From Muricea muricata (lineage: Eukaryota; Cnidaria; Anthozoa; Malacalcyonacea; Plexauridae): a stretch of 64,000 nucleotides of DNA. The position numbers and the translations under genes are program-made. The notes beneath the pieces are model-generated. The model did not search any database. It saw only the letters and a list, made by a program, of their open reading frames with translations, and was not told where the DNA came from. Shown here piece by piece: positions 33,218 through 47,102 of this stretch (its first letter is position 1; each line of letters begins with the position of its first letter). The DNA is taken from positions 12,690,383 through 12,754,382 of the forward strand of contig OY979725.1 in assembly GCA_963855995.1 (NCBI GenBank), read 5' to 3'.

Positions 33218-36200
33218 TTAAGCCAAAGTTAGAGAGATAGCAAAGGTGATAGCCACGATAAACAATGATGTCTTTTGTAGCAGAGTCACCCCAGCTAAAC
33301 AAAAATACAAGCAATCATTCAAGAAATATAACAATAACATACATTAGGAGAGATTCACAACGGCTTGGAAGAGGGGCGGGAGAACTAAGATAATCTGATA
33401 AAATGATCTTGGTAGCACAATAATTATCTCACCATTTTCGTCTTGAAGACGACTGTTTTTTACGCAAGGTCCTTTGCCTTTAAGTTGACTAAATCCTTTT
33501 CTGCAACGACATTTATAGCTTCCGGGATGGTTTATACAAATAGCATTCTTGTGGCAAGTGTGACGTTTTGTTTTGCATTCATTCACATCTTAAATGATAG
33601 AATACAAGAGAGAATTAACTTTGAATACACAGATCAACTAGTTTCTCTAGCTCGTGGAAACCACTTACAAACCTTGACATTTTCTTCCGTTCCAATGATA
33701 GCCTTTCTTACAGATACATTTGTAAGATCCAGGAGTGTTGTGGCATTTTTCGTGATCTCCGCAATCATTGATTTTCAAACATTCATTAACATCTATACAG
33801 AAAAACAGTGATGCACAAAATATAGAAGCAAAATTTAATAAACTTGATAAGAAAAATATCTATAACACAGAAGAAGTCATAAATTCCTTACCGTGGCAAA
33901 GCTTCCTATTCAGTTTATATCCAGGAAGGCATTCACAAGAATACGAAGACGCAGTGTTGACACATTTTGAGTTGGCTGGACAGGAATGTTTTTTCTCTAA
34001 GCATTCGTCAACATCTAAGGCAAAGCGAAACAAATAAGAAATTATGAAGAATTTGAAACAGTTTTGTACTCGTTTAAGTTAACTGAACGGGAATATGATT
34101 TTACCTTTCTTCGCACACGAGCTGCTTGCGTTAAATCTTTCATAGCCTTCTTTACACTGACATTTGTATCCTCCAAAAAGGTTTATACACAATTCATGCC
34201 AATCGCAATCGTGTGCATTGGTTTTGCATTCATTCACGTCTATATATTTATACAAAGAGAGGGCAACGAAACAATGGAAAACAATTTAGGATAACATTTG
34301 TTGGAGCAAGAAACACAAAACTACATATTATAGAAAGAGTGCAATGAAAGACCGGGTCGAACGAAGGTCAGAGGTAATGGAGTAATCTGTATGTTATATA
34401 AGTTAACACATAGTGAAAACACTCATTCGACTATTTTTTTAAGTGTGAGGCTTAATTTAAATTGTATTCAATGACAATTCGTGACTGCCAACTCTGTAAC
34501 AATTTTTACCCTGGTTGTTCTAGTCTCAACAGTTTTAAAAACTGCCAGTTTATACGAAACACGACGTTATGTGTTCACTAGCTACCAATTATAAACAAGC
34601 AGGGAAGAAAAGCAGACTGAAAAACAAGAAAGAAAAGACAAAGGCGATGTAGATCATAGCGAAGAGTCAAGAAAAGATTACAAACGATAGACAAGATATT
34701 GGTGGAGTCGAAGAATTTATCTATAGATAGGAGCATCATTTCTAAAGACGAAGGATGATAAAGAATTTGAAGAATAGGCTATAGAAGACAACAGGTACAT
34801 TTGCCAAACTCAAAAGAGCATGGAACGCTAATAGTATCACAATGCGAGCCTAGCTCAGATTGTTCAAACCCGTATGGTCCTAATACTACCATACGGGTGT
34901 AAAACATGGGAAATGATCAATTAAGAGAGATCGATTTCTTCCCTAACAAGTGTCTAAGGAGAATCCTTAAAATAGAATGGAAGAATCATGTCACTACAAA
35001 ATAGCTACTCGAGAAGAAGACATGAAGTATTTGGGCAGAGGTGAAGAAGTGCTGATGGGAGACGATGATGTTTTGTTCCCCAACAAGTGTCTAAAGTGAA
35101 GCCTTAAAATGAGATGGAAGGATCCTGTCACTACAAAATAACTACTCGAGAAGCAGGCATGAAGTATTTGAGCAGAGGTAAAGAGGCACCGAAGAGAGAT
35201 GATTGGCTATCACGTACGGTTAGAAAGGAAAAGCGATTTTAACACATGGCTTACACTGAAGGAAAAGGGAATAGTGAAGCCTAGTACGAACTGGCGAAGA
35301 ACGATGAAAAGAGAAAGAAAAGAAGCAGGGTGACGGCCATAAGAAAAAGAAAGGCCGCCTTGAGCGAACAGAGAAAACAGGAGGCATTTTGTGGAGTCCT
35401 TCTGTGTCACTTTGGACGAAAACAGATGATAGGTAACAGGGAAGAAAACCCAAACACAAAACATACCAATGCATGAGTTATCAACATCTTTGAATCCTTG
35501 CTCACATTCACAGGAGAAAGAGCCTAAAGTGTTTTTACACTTAGAATGAGGTGGGCATGGATTTTCTGCACACTCGTCTTTATCTAGAAAAAAAAACATA
35601 CGAAATTATTTACCGCTAGCGCCACATAACTGGAAAGACGCAAGTCTTGGTATTTGTATGCATTGTTAATGTAGTGGATCAGATATGACCTCAGACGACT
35701 CTCAGAGGTTTTTTAATGTAAAGCTTAAACTGTATTCTGTGAAAATTCATGAATGCAAACTCCTTACAGCTTTCATACTGGTTTGACCTGATGTTAACAG
35801 TTTTGATAACTGCTAGTTGGGTCTAGTAGTACCTATAAAGAAAAAGGGAAGATACAAAACCAAAAAACCATACCAACGCACTGTTCATCAACGCGTTGGA
35901 ATCCGTGTTTACATTTACAGGAGAAAGAACCAATAGTGTTGTTACACTTCGAGTGAGCTGGACAGGGATTTTCTTCACACTCGTCTATATCTAAAAGAAA
36001 AACATACGCAATTATTTTGACGGAAGAATCTCTAAAACAAAACCTACACTCCCTACCATGGCATAGCTCTTCATGTTTTTGATATCCAGGATGGCATTCA
36101 CAAGAATACGAAGAGGCAGTGTTGACACATTTTGAGTTGGCTGGACAGGAATGTTTTTCTCCAAGCATTCGTCAACATCTAAAAGGACAGAAGTACGAAA

Positions 36201-39200
36201 AGATAAGGAGGATGCTTGTTAAACCTTTGAATTCAAAAAATATACATTACATAACAGTTTTCTCATCCATGTACAGGTACATTTGCCTGAAAATAACCCA
36301 CAACCTCCAAACGTACACAGCCACTTGACTTGTTACAAGTCAGTAAATTAGCATTGTCACCTACAACTGCCTATAAGAGGCTTTTGAAAAGACACTCATC
36401 CCTATGAAAAACGAACTAAAATTAGAACATGATCGTATTGTAGTCTGTAGTCTGGAAGATAGGATTTACACACAACAATGTGTTTCATGTACAGCATTAT
36501 CTACTTTAGGGTTAATATTAAGAAGACTATGCACCTCAACGCATCGTACTTATTATTAGAAAGATTTTCTGGAGGTTTTCTTGTTCATACAGTGGGAACA
36601 ATTTTCAAAATATTAGCTAAATGTCCATGCACGTATTGAGGCACATATGGTATAGCAGGCCAATTTATACAACTTTCAGAAGTTCGATTTCATGTCGAAA
36701 ATGTTTTCACAGCATGGAAGAAACTGAATTACATGGGAGTATACAAGGACAAAAAAATTGCGAAAATATTCGTTCCTAAAATTTTATCCAAATTAAAAAT
36801 TTTGTGCATGTTTCCAGGAACATAAACCTTTACTAAATCATGAAACTACTGACAAACCTTGACATTTTTTTCCGTTCCCATGATAGCCTTTCTTACAGGT
36901 ACATTTGTAAGATCCAGGAGTGTTGTGACAATTTGCGTCTTTTGCACAATCATTGCTTTTCAAACATTCATTAACATCTACACAGTAAATTCAGTGTTAA
37001 TAGAAGTGAAGTACAATAAACTTGATAAGAATCTTTAAAAAAACCCCACACATTTCCTACCTCGGCAAAGTTTTGATTGCCTTTGATATCCAGGAAGGCA
37101 TGCACAAGAATATGAAGAAACAGTGTTGACACATTTTGAGTTGGCTGGACAGGAATATTTTTTCTCCGAGCATTCGTCAACATCTGCAAAGGAAAAGAAC
37201 GCAAGTACGAAATGATGAGAAGGATATTTGTAACAGTTTTCATACACGGACTGCCTTCGTTAACTCTCAGTTCCAAGCCCTCTTTACACTGACTTCTTTA
37301 CACACTTCATGCGAGCTGCAATTTAATGTGTTTATATTTGTTTTGCACTCATCCATGTCTATTCACAAAAGGAGAGAACAAAATAGAATGGAATACAATA
37401 TAACCGAGCTAAAAGCAGATCAGAGTTGATGACAAAATCATGTATGTTATAAAAATAAACACAAATATCGAGACTCTCATTCTCTTGACATTCATCATAA
37501 AGCTTAAAATGTCTTCTGTGACTATTCGTGATTGCCAACTCTTATCAACCTTGTTTGACGCTGTCTTAAGAATTATGATAATTGCTATTTTAGAAAATAA
37601 TATTGGTTGTGTGGACTAAATGATAAAGAAGAAGGAAAGACAAAAAGAACAAACGAACCATACCAAAAACGCATTTTTTATTAACGGCTTTGAATCCTTT
37701 ACGGTTACATTTACAGGAGAAAGAGCCAAAAGTGTTTTTACATTTTGAGTCAGCAGGACAGGCTTTTTCTTTACATTCGTTTACATCTAGGAGAAAAACA
37801 CACTCAATTATTCAACACCAGGGGACCCATAGTTAGGAAAACCAACCAAAAACTATTAGCCTTTGTGTGCGCTATCTAATATAGGGGATCAGATGTGACC
37901 TCAAAGGTCCCTAAGAGTAAAAAGAGTTCGGCCACGAAATGAAAGCGAGTGTCTGGTGTAATTTTTAAAAACATGCGTCCAGCTATCCTACCAATACATT
38001 TCCGATCTTTGAATATTAATCCTTGACGACAATCACAGAAGTGGAAACCATGCTGGTTGGTACATTCCGTGTGAGCTGGACAAACATTCTTCTTTTTCTT
38101 TTTAGCAGCATCACATCTAACTATATGAAAACATAAAACAGAAACCTTGAATGAACCTGGGTTTATCATTAATACTAAGCAGTAATCTACTGTGATTCTA
38201 GTGCCATAATCTCAAATTGTTTACAAAATGAGAACTCAATGCACAAAAATTTAATTAAGGTTACAGAATACTCTGATTTTTAAAAAATATTTCTTACATG
38301 GTCTTGTAGCTTTAAATAGAATCAGCTATCAAATTATATCAGCTATCAAGTAAAGATTTCTTTCAAAATCCATACGCTTTGCTGGAAGTGGGAAACATCA
38401 AGAGAATTTTTCACGCATTACGAGTCAATAACGCGCATTAAAAGCGCGAGTTTTAACCGATTTGTTTATTTTATTAATGTGCGGACATTTGGTTTTAGTG
38501 CTGCATGCTGTTCCCTCTCTCTTTCTCGTAGAGGGATCTTGGGCTAGGCACTGTTGATAGCAATTCATGCCGTCAGCTCCCAAATGCTTCCAAACATTAC
38601 AGTGGCGGATCCAGGGTAAGTCAAAATAAATTATAGCAGCTCAATTTTAAATTCAAAATAACTTTATAACAATGTCATAGGTTATGAATTTCAAAAGAAT
38701 AAAATCTAACCAATGAAGTTGCTTTGAAGGTATTTTAAAATCTAAATATATCCTAGAATGAGCTGGGGTAATTTATTTTGACTCACGCTAGATCCGCCAC
38801 TGAAATTACATTACGGTATACACTCCAGAGTCAGTCCTTCATATTGAGCACGCAATATTGAACATACAAGCGTGTATCGTCCTAATTACAAGAGACGTTT
38901 TTTCTAGAAGGGAGAGTGTTTATAAATCTTAGAGATTTTCATGGTTTCTTTAACCACAGTGAAGTGTTTGTATGAAATAGCTTACGGGAATCAATCTCTT
39001 TCCAGGCATTTTCCTCCCAAAAGATGTCAATAGCGCTCTCTGATACAGTACCTGCAGTGCATATATCTTTTTCCTTCACGTGTAAAAATGATTTTCCACG
39101 AAATTTGGGAGGAGATGCACATTTCAGTTTCGCCATTTCCAAAGGTGGAATGATTCTCAATAATTTATTTTTGGCACGCAAAAACCACACCAAATTACAG

Positions 39201-39804
39201 TCACAATGGAATGGATTGTTTGATAGGCGACTGAAATTGGTAGAAAAGATAGGTTTATCCTCGTGAAAAGAGAGATTCATGGGTTTGCTAGCAGGTAGGA
39301 GAACGCTTAAATTAAAGTTGTATTTTCTAGCCTGACTGTATGTGAATCATGTGTTAGCTGCTCTTGGCATCGTGAAAAGCTTTCGACTGGGTCGGATTAA
39401 AATTGCGTCCATTGCAATTCGACTTAGTTCGCCGCCGTTTTGATTACTTTGCTAGAAATGTAAGTGGAGTTTGATCACGACGAATTGAAGTTGGTGGTTT
39501 GCATGGATTAGATTAACGATCTATTGGATTTGGAAAGCTAGGATCATGCACCAGATGATTAGGGTAGATATTCACTCTATATAATGCAGACTACTTACAT
39601 TACATATTGTCTACCATATTTGGCGACATCGAGGGGAATATGTTTCAATCCACGATTTCTACAATCCAAATAATGCGGCATCATTTTACAATCGCCAATA
39701 GAAGGTATTTTTGCCTTGCCTTGGGTCAAAACTACACAAAAATGAAATAAAGTCAAGAATGTCAATAAAATGGTCTCTCGAAACGACCCAGACATTGCCG
39801 GCAT
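33218..39804 (-). CDS. Gene D: GPI-type LRR-cap/EGF gene with a frameshift in EGF5
   Basis: Exons: 39804-39599, 39230-39052, 38120-37992, 37786-37664, 37183-37061, 36977-36858, 36178-36057, 35990-35874, 35583-35467, 34239-34105, 34014-33892, 33792-33673, 33588-33433, 33294-33218. The plan equals gene C, with eleven EGF modules and a GPI-type last exon. The EGF5 exon (36178-36057) is 122 nt instead of 123: an A run in the minus-strand codons for EKK has lost one base. Translation would then hit TAG at the start of the next exon, truncating the protein at about 335 aa before the anchor. Because the exon is phase 1 at both ends, skipping it would restore the frame. So D is either a recent pseudogene, a source of a soluble short form, or rescued by exon skipping. 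A sequencing error is also possible. Probable poly(A) signal: 33081-33076. Confidence 0.75.
34880..35180 (+). pseudogene. LINE reverse-transcriptase relic in gene D intron (two tandem copies)
   Basis: The plus strand reads [12 protein letters not shown] in a frame interrupted by stops. A second, more decayed copy of the same 120-bp stretch begins at about 35085 (AACAAGTGTCTAAAGTGAAG). Gene C has only one copy. Confidence 0.55.
37251..37358 (-). pseudogene. Fossil EGF exon in gene D
   Basis: It is base-for-base nearly the same as the gene C fossil at 30311-30418, with the same deletion and stop. Confidence 0.7.
38600..38802. mobile_element. hAT-type MITE in gene D intron
   Basis: It has the same length and ends as 31659-31861. 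The left 8-bp flank AAACATTA is intact; the right flank has drifted (AAATTACATTA). Confidence 0.85.
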
Positions 39805-39852
39805 TTTATTCGTATTTTATGCGGCATGCAATTACTTTTCACTAATTGAACA

Positions 39853-39860
39853 TGACGTCA
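39853..39860. promoter_or_regulatory. CRE-like site upstream of gene D
   Basis: Perfect TGACGTCA in the same position relative to the ATG as in gene C. Confidence 0.5.
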
Positions 39861-40161
39861 TAAACAAATTTTACTGCATGCGCGCACAACATCAGATAAG
39901 AAAATACGCCTCGAAATTACATAGGTTACTCAGCTCATTAAACAAGGTAATTAGAACAATTAGAATCCAATTGAGTTGAGAAAAAAAACACACAATCAAA
40001 GTGCAATGCATGATTCAAATTTATTGTATACAGTTGTAGAATACAGTAGCAACCATCATCTATTATATTTCTTCTTGTTAGGAACAGTGATTATTGAATG
40101 TAGAATGCAACTTCCATCAGGAGATCTGAAATGTACACGGCACAAACTCCGAGGTTCAGAT

Positions 40162-43100
40162 TTAAGCCAAAGTTAGAGAGATAGCAAAGGTGATAGCCAC
40201 GATAAACAATGATGTCTTTTGTAGCAGAGTCACCCCAGCTAAACAAAAATACAAGCAATCATTCAAGAAATATAACAATAACATACATTAGGAGAGATTC
40301 ACAACGGCTTGGAAGAGGGGCGGGAGAACTAAGATAATCTGATAAAATGATCTTGGTAGCACAATAATTATCTCACCATTTTCGTCTTGAAGACGACTGT
40401 TTTTTACGCAAGGTCCTTTGCCTTTAAGTTGACTAAATCCTTTTCTGCAACGACATTTATAGCTTCCGGGATGGTTTATACAAATAGCATTCTTGTGGCA
40501 AGTGTGACGTTTTGTTTTGCATTCATTCACATCTTAAATGATAGAATACAAGAGAGAATTAACTTTGAATACACAGATCAACTAGTTTCTCTAGCTCGTG
40601 GAAACCACTTACAAACCTTGACATTTTCTTCCGTTCCAATGATAGCCTTTCTTACAGATACATTTGTAAGATCCAGGAGTGTTGTGGCATTTTTCGTGAT
40701 CTCCGCAATCATTGATTTTCAAACATTCATTAACATCTATACAGAAAAACAGTGATGCACAAAATATAGAAGCAAAATTTAATAAACTTGATAAGAAAAA
40801 TATCTATAACACAGAAGAAGTCATAAATTCCTTACCGTGGCAAAGCTTCCTATTCAGTTTATATCCAGGAAGGCATTCACAAGAATACGAAGACGCAGTG
40901 TTGACACATTTTGAGTTGGCTGGACAGGAATGTTTTTTCTCTAAGCATTCGTCAACATCTAAGGCAAAGCGAAACAAATAAGAAATTATGAAGAATTTGA
41001 AACAGTTTTGTACTCGTTTAAGTTAACTGAACGGGAATATGATTTTACCTTTCTTCGCACACGAGCTGCTTGCGTTAAATCTTTCATAGCCTTCTTTACA
41101 CTGACATTTGTATCCTCCAAAAAGGTTTATACACAATTCATGCCAATCGCAATCGTGTGCATTGGTTTTGCATTCATTCACGTCTATATATTTATACAAA
41201 GAGAGGGCAACGAAACAATGGAAAACAATTTAGGATAACATTTGTTGGAGCAAGAAACACAAAACTACATATTATAGAAAGAGTGCAATGAAAGACCGGG
41301 TCGAACGAAGGTCAGAGGTAATGGAGTAATCTGTATGTTATATAAGTTAACACATAGTGAAAACACTCATTCGACTATTTTTTTAAGTGTGAGGCTTAAT
41401 TTAAATTGTATTCAATGACAATTCGTGACTGCCAACTCTGTAACAATTTTTACCCTGGTTGTTCTAGTCTCAACAGTTTTAAAAACTGCCAGTTTATACG
41501 AAACACGACGTTATGTGTTCACTAGCTACCAATTATAAACAAGCAGGGAAGAAAAGCAGACTGAAAAACAAGAAAGAAAAGACAAAGGCGATGTAGATCA
41601 TAGCGAAGAGTCAAGAAAAGATTACAAACGATAGACAAGATATTGGTGGAGTCGAAGAATTTATCTATAGATAGGAGCATCATTTCTAAAGACGAAGGAT
41701 GATAAAGAATTTGAAGAATAGGCTATAGAAGACAACAGGTACATTTGCCAAACTCAAAAGAGCATGGAACGCTAATAGTATCACAATGCGAGCCTAGCTC
41801 AGATTGTTCAAACCCGTATGGTCCTAATACTACCATACGGGTGTAAAACATGGGAAATGATCAATTAAGAGAGATCGATTTCTTCCCTAACAAGTGTCTA
41901 AGGAGAATCCTTAAAATAGAATGGAAGAATCATGTCACTACAAAATAGCTACTCGAGAAGAAGACATGAAGTATTTGGGCAGAGGTGAAGAAGTGCTGAT
42001 GGGAGACGATGATGTTTTGTTCCCCAACAAGTGTCTAAAGTGAAGCCTTAAAATGAGATGGAAGGATCCTGTCACTACAAAATAACTACTCGAGAAGCAG
42101 GCATGAAGTATTTGAGCAGAGGTAAAGAGGCACCGAAGAGAGATGATTGGCTATCACGTACGGTTAGAAAGGAAAAGCGATTTTAACACATGGCTTACAC
42201 TGAAGGAAAAGGGAATAGTGAAGCCTAGTACGAACTGGCGAAGAACGATGAAAAGAGAAAGAAAAGAAGCAGGGTGACGGCCATAAGAAAAAGAAAGGCC
42301 GCCTTGAGCGAACAGAGAAAACAGGAGGCATTTTGTGGAGTCCTTCTGTGTCACTTTGGACGAAAACAGATGATAGGTAACAGGGAAGAAAACCCAAACA
42401 CAAAACATACCAATGCATGAGTTATCAACATCTTTGAATCCTTGCTCACATTCACAGGAGAAAGAGCCTAAAGTGTTTTTACACTTAGAATGAGGTGGGC
42501 ATGGATTTTCTGCACACTCGTCTTTATCTAGAAAAAAAAACATACGAAATTATTTACCGCTAGCGCCACATAACTGGAAAGACGCAAGTCTTGGTATTTG
42601 TATGCATTGTTAATGTAGTGGATCAGATATGACCTCAGACGACTCTCAGAGGTTTTTTAATGTAAAGCTTAAACTGTATTCTGTGAAAATTCATGAATGC
42701 AAACTCCTTACAGCTTTCATACTGGTTTGACCTGATGTTAACAGTTTTGATAACTGCTAGTTGGGTCTAGTAGTACCTATAAAGAAAAAGGGAAGATACA
42801 AAACCAAAAAACCATACCAACGCACTGTTCATCAACGCGTTGGAATCCGTGTTTACATTTACAGGAGAAAGAACCAATAGTGTTGTTACACTTCGAGTGA
42901 GCTGGACAGGGATTTTCTTCACACTCGTCTATATCTAAAAGAAAAACATACGCAATTATTTTGACGGAAGAATCTCTAAAACAAAACCTACACTCCCTAC
43001 CATGGCATAGCTCTTCATGTTTTTGATATCCAGGATGGCATTCACAAGAATACGAAGAGGCAGTGTTGACACATTTTGAGTTGGCTGGACAGGAATGTTT

Positions 43101-46100
43101 TTCTCCAAGCATTCGTCAACATCTAAAAGGACAGAAGTACGAAAAGATAAGGAGGATGCTTGTTAAACCTTTGAATTCAAAAAATATACATTACATAACA
43201 GTTTTCTCATCCATGTACAGGTACATTTGCCTGAAAATAACCCACAACCTCCAAACGTACACAGCCACTTGACTTGTTACAAGTCAGTAAATTAGCATTG
43301 TCACCTACAACTGCCTATAAGAGGCTTTTGAAAAGACACTCATCCCTATGAAAAACGAACTAAAATTAGAACATGATCGTATTGTAGTCTGTAGTCTGGA
43401 AGATAGGATTTACACACAACAATGTGTTTCATGTACAGCATTATCTACTTTAGGGTTAATATTAAGAAGACTATGCACCTCAACGCATCGTACTTATTAT
43501 TAGAAAGATTTTCTGGAGGTTTTCTTGTTCATACAGTGGGAACAATTTTCAAAATATTAGCTAAATGTCCATGCACGTATTGAGGCACATATGGTATAGC
43601 AGGCCAATTTATACAACTTTCAGAAGTTCGATTTCATGTCGAAAATGTTTTCACAGCATGGAAGAAACTGAATTACATGGGAGTATACAAGGACAAAAAA
43701 ATTGCGAAAATATTCGTTCCTAAAATTTTATCCAAATTAAAAATTTTGTGCATGTTTCCAGGAACATAAACCTTTACTAAATCATGAAACTACTGACAAA
43801 CCTTGACATTTTTTTCCGTTCCCATGATAGCCTTTCTTACAGGTACATTTGTAAGATCCAGGAGTGTTGTGACAATTTGCGTCTTTTGCACAATCATTGC
43901 TTTTCAAACATTCATTAACATCTACACAGTAAATTCAGTGTTAATAGAAGTGAAGTACAATAAACTTGATAAGAATCTTTAAAAAAACCCCACACATTTC
44001 CTACCTCGGCAAAGTTTTGATTGCCTTTGATATCCAGGAAGGCATGCACAAGAATATGAAGAAACAGTGTTGACACATTTTGAGTTGGCTGGACAGGAAT
44101 ATTTTTTCTCCGAGCATTCGTCAACATCTGCAAAGGAAAAGAACGCAAGTACGAAATGATGAGAAGGATATTTGTAACAGTTTTCATACACGGACTGCCT
44201 TCGTTAACTCTCAGTTCCAAGCCCTCTTTACACTGACTTCTTTACACACTTCATGCGAGCTGCAATTTAATGTGTTTATATTTGTTTTGCACTCATCCAT
44301 GTCTATTCACAAAAGGAGAGAACAAAATAGAATGGAATACAATATAACCGAGCTAAAAGCAGATCAGAGTTGATGACAAAATCATGTATGTTATAAAAAT
44401 AAACACAAATATCGAGACTCTCATTCTCTTGACATTCATCATAAAGCTTAAAATGTCTTCTGTGACTATTCGTGATTGCCAACTCTTATCAACCTTGTTT
44501 GACGCTGTCTTAAGAATTATGATAATTGCTATTTTAGAAAATAATATTGGTTGTGTGGACTAAATGATAAAGAAGAAGGAAAGACAAAAAGAACAAACGA
44601 ACCATACCAAAAACGCATTTTTTATTAACGGCTTTGAATCCTTTACGGTTACATTTACAGGAGAAAGAGCCAAAAGTGTTTTTACATTTTGAGTCAGCAG
44701 GACAGGCTTTTTCTTTACATTCGTTTACATCTAGGAGAAAAACACACTCAATTATTCAACACCAGGGGACCCATAGTTAGGAAAACCAACCAAAAACTAT
44801 TAGCCTTTGTGTGCGCTATCTAATATAGGGGATCAGATGTGACCTCAAAGGTCCCTAAGAGTAAAAAGAGTTCGGCCACGAAATGAAAGCGAGTGTCTGG
44901 TGTAATTTTTAAAAACATGCGTCCAGCTATCCTACCAATACATTTCCGATCTTTGAATATTAATCCTTGACGACAATCACAGAAGTGGAAACCATGCTGG
45001 TTGGTACATTCCGTGTGAGCTGGACAAACATTCTTCTTTTTCTTTTTAGCAGCATCACATCTAACTATATGAAAACATAAAACAGAAACCTTGAATGAAC
45101 CTGGGTTTATCATTAATACTAAGCAGTAATCTACTGTGATTCTAGTGCCATAATCTCAAATTGTTTACAAAATGAGAACTCAATGCACAAAAATTTAATT
45201 AAGGTTACAGAATACTCTGATTTTTAAAAAATATTTCTTACATGGTCTTGTAGCTTTAAATAGAATCAGCTATCAAATTATATCAGCTATCAAGTAAAGA
45301 TTTCTTTCAAAATCCATACGCTTTGCTGGAAGTGGGAAACATCAAGAGAATTTTTCACGCATTACGAGTCAATAACGCGCATTAAAAGCGCGAGTTTTAA
45401 CCGATTTGTTTATTTTATTAATGTGCGGACATTTGGTTTTAGTGCTGCATGCTGTTCCCTCTCTCTTTCTCGTAGAGGAATCTTGGGCTAGGCACTGTTG
45501 ATAGCAATTCATGCCGTCAGCTCCCAAATGCTTCCAAACATTACAGTGGCGGATCCAGGGTAAGTCAAAATAAATTATAGCAGCTCAATTTTAAATTCAA
45601 AATAACTTTATAACAATGTCATAGGTTATGAATTTCAAAAGAATAAAATCTAACCAATGAAGTTGCTTTGAAGGTATTTTAAAATCTAAATATATCCTAG
45701 AATGAGCTGGGGTAATTTATTTTGACTCACGCTAGATCCGCCACTGAAATTACATTACGGTATACACTCCAGAGTCAGTCCTTCATATTGAGCACGCAAT
45801 ATTGAACATACAAGCGTGTATCGTCCTAATTACAAGAGACGTTTTTTCTAGAAGGGAGAGTGTTTATAAATCTTAGAGATTTTCATGGTTTCTTTAACCA
45901 CAGTGAAGTGTTTGTATGAAATAGCTTACGGAAATCAATCTCTTTCCAGGCATTTTCCTCCCAAAAGATGTCAATAGCGCTCTCTGATACAGTACCTGCA
46001 GTGCATATATCTTTTTCCTTCACGTGTAAAAATGATTTTCCACGAAATTTGGGAGGAGATGCACATTTCAGTTTCGCCATTTCCAAAGGTGGAATGATTC

Positions 46101-46748
46101 TCAATAATTTATTTTTGGCACGCAAAAACCACACCAAATTACAGTCACAATGGAATGGATTGTTTGATAGGCGACTGAAATTGGTAGAAAAGATAGGTTT
46201 ATCCTCGTGAAAAGAGAGATTCATGGGTTTGCTAGCAGGTAGGAGAACGCTTAAATTAAAGTTGTATTTTCTAGCCTGACTGTATGTGAGTCATGTGTTA
46301 GCTGCTCTTGGCATCGTGAAAAGCTTTCGACTGGGTCGGATTAAAATTGCGTCCATTGCAATTCGACTTAGTTCGCCGCCGTTTTGATCACTTTGCTAGA
46401 AATGTAAGTGGAGTTTGATCACGACGAATTGAAGTTGGTGGTTTGCATGGATTAGATTAACGATCTATTGGATTTGGAAAGCTAGGATCATGCACCAGAT
46501 GATTGGGGTAGATATTCACTCTATATAATGCAGACTACTTACATTACATATTGTCTACCATATTTGGCGACATCGAGGGGAATATGTTTCAATCCACGAT
46601 TTCTACAATCCAAATAATGCGGCATCATTTTACAATCGCCAATAGAAGGTATTTTTGCCTTGCCTTGGGTCAAAACTACACAAAAATGAAATAAAGTCAA
46701 GAATGTCAATAAAATGGTCCCTCGAAACGACCCAGACATTGCCGGCAT
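40162..46748 (-). CDS. Gene E: near-identical duplicate of gene D, same frameshift
   Basis: Every exon lies exactly 6,944 bp above its gene D partner: 46748-46543, 46174-45996, 45064-44936, 44730-44608, 44127-44005, 43921-43802, 43122-43001, 42934-42818, 42527-42411, 41183-41049, 40958-40836, 40736-40617, 40532-40377, 40238-40162. The product would be a signal peptide, joined LRR caps, eleven EGFs and a GPI-type tail. The EGF5 exon (43122-43001) carries the identical one-base loss seen in D, while C and F are intact, so the lesion pre-dates the D/E duplication. The same options apply: truncated soluble form, exon-skipped form or dead copy. Probable poly(A) signal: 40025-40020. Confidence 0.75.
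41824..42124 (+). pseudogene. LINE relic in gene E intron
   Basis: Duplicate of the gene D relic, including the two tandem segments. Confidence 0.55.
44195..44302 (-). pseudogene. Fossil EGF exon in gene E
   Basis: Duplicate of the gene D fossil, carried along by the 6,944-bp duplication. Confidence 0.7.
45544..45746. mobile_element. hAT-type MITE in gene E intron
   Basis: Third copy in the same intron, 203 bp, with the drifted right flank of gene D. The matching intron of gene F (near 52325) is an empty site reading AACATTATGGTATAC. Confidence 0.85.
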
Positions 46749-46796
46749 TTTATTCGTATTTTATGCGGCATGCAATCACTTTTCACTAATTGAACA

Positions 46797-46804
46797 TGAC
46801 GTCA
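46797..46804. promoter_or_regulatory. CRE-like site upstream of gene E
   Basis: Perfect TGACGTCA, conserved position. Confidence 0.5.
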
Positions 46805-47102
46805 TAAACAAATTTTACTGCATGCGCGCACAACATCAGATAAGAAAATACGCCTCGAAATTACATAGTTTACTGAGCTTATTAATCAAGGTAATTAGAA
46901 CAATTAGAATCCAATTGAGTTGAGAAAAAAAACACACAACCAAAGTGCAATGCATGATTCAAATTTATTGTATACAGTGTAGAATACAGTAGCAACCATC
47001 ATCTTATATTTCTTCTTGTTAGGAACAGTGATTATTGAATGTAGAATGCAACTTCCATCAGGAGATCTGAAATGTACACGGCACAAAATCCGAGGTTCAG
47101 AT

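Larger units (their letters stand above)
33218..46748. repeat. Recent tandem duplication, 6,944-bp period (genes D and E)
   Basis: Corresponding features of D and E are separated by 6,944 bp across the whole gene, with no indel in exons and only isolated base differences (for example T/C at 39928 in the D promoter against C at 32984 in C, and a few in E introns). The 5' part of gene C matches D at the same offset. F is less similar. This suggests very recent unequal crossing-over, or an assembly duplication. Confidence 0.85.

Noticed and set aside
33443-33811. Plus-strand ORFs lying over EGF exons (122 aa, 89 aa and 76 aa sets repeated in each gene)
   Set aside because: They are antisense shadows. 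The minus strand shows EGF cysteine spacing, splice sites and phase agreement.
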